A stretch of DNA of 6,328 nucleotides from Candidatus Aerophobota bacterium (lineage in GTDB: Bacteria > Aerophobota > Aerophobia > Aerophobales > B3-G15): contig JAUWZM010000117.1 of assembly GCA_030615365.1 (NCBI GenBank), forward strand, positions 1-6,328, given 5' to 3'. Position numbers and translations under genes: made by a program. Each line of letters starts with the position of its first letter. Position 1 is the first letter of the stretch. Positions 4,313 through 6,328 of this stretch are shown here, piece after piece. The notes below the pieces were generated by a model that was not told the DNA's origin, did not search any database, and saw only the letters and a program-made list of their open reading frames with translations.

Positions 4313-6328
4313 ATGTGCTCAGGAAAAAGAAGGAAGAAACCTGCGGAGAAAAAAAGAAAAAAACTCAGGACACTGGGTTGGGGAGCTTTTTCTGTCCTTT
4401 TTATCCTAGGAACTGTTTTGTTTGCAACAGAGGTTAATCCGATTAATTTTGCACAGGCAAAGGAGATTGAAGTACCTTATTATTTTAAACTTTCAGTTGA
4501 TTCGGGTAAACATGATGATTATGGTTTTACCTATTCGGTAACCTATCAGTTTTCTATTCCTTCCAGTTCATCGAACCTGGAAGCATATAAGAAATATGCT
4601 GAGTCTGGAGATTGGATTCAGATTATTGAAAAGACAAGTACTGATTTTTTCAACGGCATCGAAGCAGTGAGATTTGATTACCCGAGAAACAAAGCATATA
4701 TTTCAGTGGCTTTTAGCGACGCAAGCGACGAAATCTTTTTGAAGATCGTTGATGAATCAGAAGATCCGGTGGCTACTTACAAAAAAATCACCAAATACTA
4801 CGATAATCGGGATGCAGCGGTGGTTTTTTCAGCCGATGACTGGGACGGCAATGCTTATATTGATTGGAGTTTTCGAGAGGTAAGTGATATGTTTACTCGC
4901 AAGAAGCTGTGGCTATCGGTGGGGATAATTACTGAGGGATACCATGGTGACCCGCGATGGGGGTTTACTCCGCCTCCCGACTGGTCAAGCATTCAAGAAA
5001 AGATAGATGCGGGATATATTGAAGTAGTATCTCATAGCAGAACTCATCCAGAATTGATTCCCTATGATGATTATGACTCGGAAATAGGGGGAAGTAAAGA
5101 GGACATAATCAACAATCTTCGCTTACCTTCACTTTACCGAAAAGGAAATCGCGAATATATCTGGGGCTTCACCGCACCTCATAGTAGATTTGATGAGACT
5201 ATGCACTCTAAATTGGGCCAATATAAGTACCTGACCCTGCTGGCCGGCTCTCCCTATCGTGAGCCTAAATACTATCAAGACGGAAGTTTTCCTCCCTGGG
5301 ATAGCGGGCATGGTCTGTATGAGAGATGGAATCGCTGGGCTTATCTGGAGAAGGAATCGTTATCTGTGCTCAATTACCAGTTTGATCAAAGAACTGCTGC
5401 AGGAAAGATATATCACATTGGACTTCACCCCTGGGCCCTTGATCTTTCTTCAGGCGGGAAAATAGAGCAGCATACCGATTATGTCCAAGGAAGAAAGAAC
5501 CTTTGGTATGTTGGTTATGCTGCTTTGATGATGTATCACTATGTCGAAAATAAAAACGTAGTTACCATCGAGGGAGAATACAAACCGATCCTCTCTTGGA
5601 CGGGCGAAAGTAACTATGAGCAAGACGGCCTTAATCCTGAGGCGGGGGACTCAGAGACTGACTTTATCTATCGAGTAAAGTATGCGGATCAGAACAATGA
5701 TGCTCCTGCTCCAGGTTTCCCCAAAGTGCATATCCTAAAAGGCGGCTCTGAAATAAGTGATAGTCCTTTCAGTATGGCCGAAGTGGACGAGGGGGATACC
5801 GATTACACTGATGGAAAGATATATAGCTACACTAAAACGGGCCTGGATGACGGTGGTGACTACACTTACTGCTTCGAGGCTTACAATATCCACGATGAAA
5901 TAGCTGTCGGTGATCCTGTAAGCGAAAAAGAAGGTCCGATGGTAGATAGTACTGCCCCACAAACATTTTTGGATGAGAAACCCGAAGAGGTAGTTAAAGG
6001 TAATATTGGTGAGGTTACGGTTAGATTTGTCTGGCATGGAGAGGATAATATTACTTCAGAGGAAGATCTGGTCTATAGTTATAAGCTAGTAGATTATGAT
6101 ACTGATTGGTCTGAGTGGTCTTCTAGTACCACGGTAAATTATCTGCTTTCCCGTGGGAATTATACATTCTACGTCAGAGCCAAGGACAAAGCAGGTAATT
6201 ACCCGGCTGTCGATAGCTCAGACACTGCCCAATACTCTTTCGAGATCTTACTACCGGTGGTTGCTTATCCCAATCCCTCTTACTTGAATCAAGGTCAGGT
6301 AATTAGAATTGCTAACCTTCCTTTGAAC
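4313..6328 (+). CDS. Secreted multidomain polysaccharide deacetylase-like (NodB/CE4-like) protein, 3' truncated by window
   Basis: From ATG 4313 the frame stays open for 672 codons to the window edge; I translated it by hand. Residues 1-20 are very Lys/Arg-rich, 21-38 are hydrophobic, and AQA at 47-49 is a likely signal-peptidase I site, so the protein is exported. Residues 50-165 form a beta-type region. Residues 168-375 resemble the NodB fold: AVVFSADDW with Asp175/Asp176 (base and metal ligand), HSRTH with His241/His245 (metal ligands), TAPHSRFD (287-294) and HIGLHPW with His372. Canonical CE4 enzymes have TFDDG and R-x-P-[YF]; here Gly after the Asp pair is Trp and the Arg is displaced, so activity is plausible but unproven. 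Residues 424-545 (Asp-rich) and 546-645 look Ig/fibronectin-like, and 649-672 begin a YPNP...NLP element like FlgD-Ig or type IX sorting domains. It probably trims an extracellular glycan, perhaps the product of this locus. A 97-base gap separates it from the GT4 gene. Confidence 0.8.
   Translation, partial: MCSGKRRKKPAEKKRKKLRTLGWGAFSVLFILGTVLFATEVNPINFAQAKEIEVPYYFKLSVDSGKHDDYGFTYSVTYQFSIPSSSSNLEAYKKYAESGDWIQIIEKTSTDFFNGIEAVRFDYPRNKAYISVAFSDASDEIFLKIVDESEDPVATYKKITKYYDNRDAAVVFSADDWDGNAYIDWSFREVSDMFTRKKLWLSVGIITEGYHGDPRWGFTPPPDWSSIQEKIDAGYIEVVSHSRTHPELIPYDDYDSEIGGSKEDIINNLRLPSLYRKGNREYIWGFTAPHSRFDETMHSKLGQYKYLTLLAGSPYREPKYYQDGSFPPWDSGHGLYERWNRWAYLEKESLSVLNYQFDQRTAAGKIYHIGLHPWALDLSSGGKIEQHTDYVQGRKNLWYVGYAALMMYHYVENKNVVTIEGEYKPILSWTGESNYEQDGLNPEAGDSETDFIYRVKYADQNNDAPAPGFPKVHILKGGSEISDSPFSMAEVDEGDTDYTDGKIYSYTKTGLDDGGDYTYCFEAYNIHDEIAVGDPVSEKEGPMVDSTAPQTFLDEKPEEVVKGNIGEVTVRFVWHGEDNITSEEDLVYSYKLVDYDTDWSEWSSSTTVNYLLSRGNYTFYVRAKDKAGNYPAVDSSDTAQYSFEILLPVVAYPNPSYLNQGQVIRIANLPLN

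Noticed and set aside
4714..4731. Short direct repeat GCGACG...GCGACG
   Set aside because: It encodes Ser-Asp-Ala-Ser-Asp within the secreted protein and has only two six-base copies; no sign of function.
5129..5465. Short frames on both strands (5129-5311 minus, 5259-5465 plus) within the deacetylase-like gene
   Set aside because: Both lie inside the continuous 672-codon frame, which carries the catalytic motifs and has no stop.
5735..6037. Minus-strand 100-codon frame near the right end
   Set aside because: Antisense to the Asp-rich and Ig-like part of the last gene; no family motif.
1..6328. CRISPR arrays, tRNA or rRNA genes, insertion sequences, attachment sites
   Set aside because: I saw no regularly spaced repeats, RNA gene signatures, transposase motifs or terminal inverted repeats when reading both strands by eye.

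Overview
The window carries one side of a bacterial surface-polysaccharide (O-antigen, capsule or exopolysaccharide-like) locus. Everything convincing is on the + strand. In order: the C-terminal end of a GT-B glycosyltransferase (1-240); a 173-base gap that may hold the remains of another gene; a complete Wzx/PST-type lipid-linked oligosaccharide flippase (414-1865); a 138-base gap with one possible very small ORF; a family 2 (GT-A) glycosyltransferase (2004-3050); a family 4 (GT-B) glycosyltransferase (3073-4215); and a large secreted multidomain protein, open from 4313 to the right edge, with a polysaccharide-deacetylase (NodB-like) core.

How the genes fit together (inference from families): the glycosyltransferases would build a repeat unit on a lipid carrier at the inner face of the membrane, and the flippase would move it across. 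The secreted NodB-like protein would act outside the cytoplasm, possibly removing acetyl groups from the finished polymer. No polymerase (Wzy), initiating phosphosugar transferase or chain-length regulator is visible, so the locus must extend beyond the window. Gaps between the complete genes are 22 to 138 bases and no strong intrinsic terminator is visible, which fits one transcription unit.

The most unusual object is the last gene. It is a long ORF with no stop in the window: 672 residues with a signal peptide, a beta-rich N-terminal region, a NodB-like domain with altered motifs, two Ig/fibronectin-like regions and the beginning of a YPNP...NLP element. That last element resembles FlgD-Ig/type IX-secretion C-terminal domains.

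Organism: a bacterium using the standard code (TAA, TAG and TGA all end genes), fairly A+T-rich, with Shine-Dalgarno starts. The C-terminal YPNP element and the mix of domains suggest a poorly cultured lineage, for example within the FCB or Omnitrophota-like groups. This is a weak inference and I cannot name a species. Base composition is uneven: hand-counted lines of the family 4 transferase gene run at roughly 22-42% G+C, against roughly 37-53% in the neighbouring genes, so the locus looks like a mosaic.
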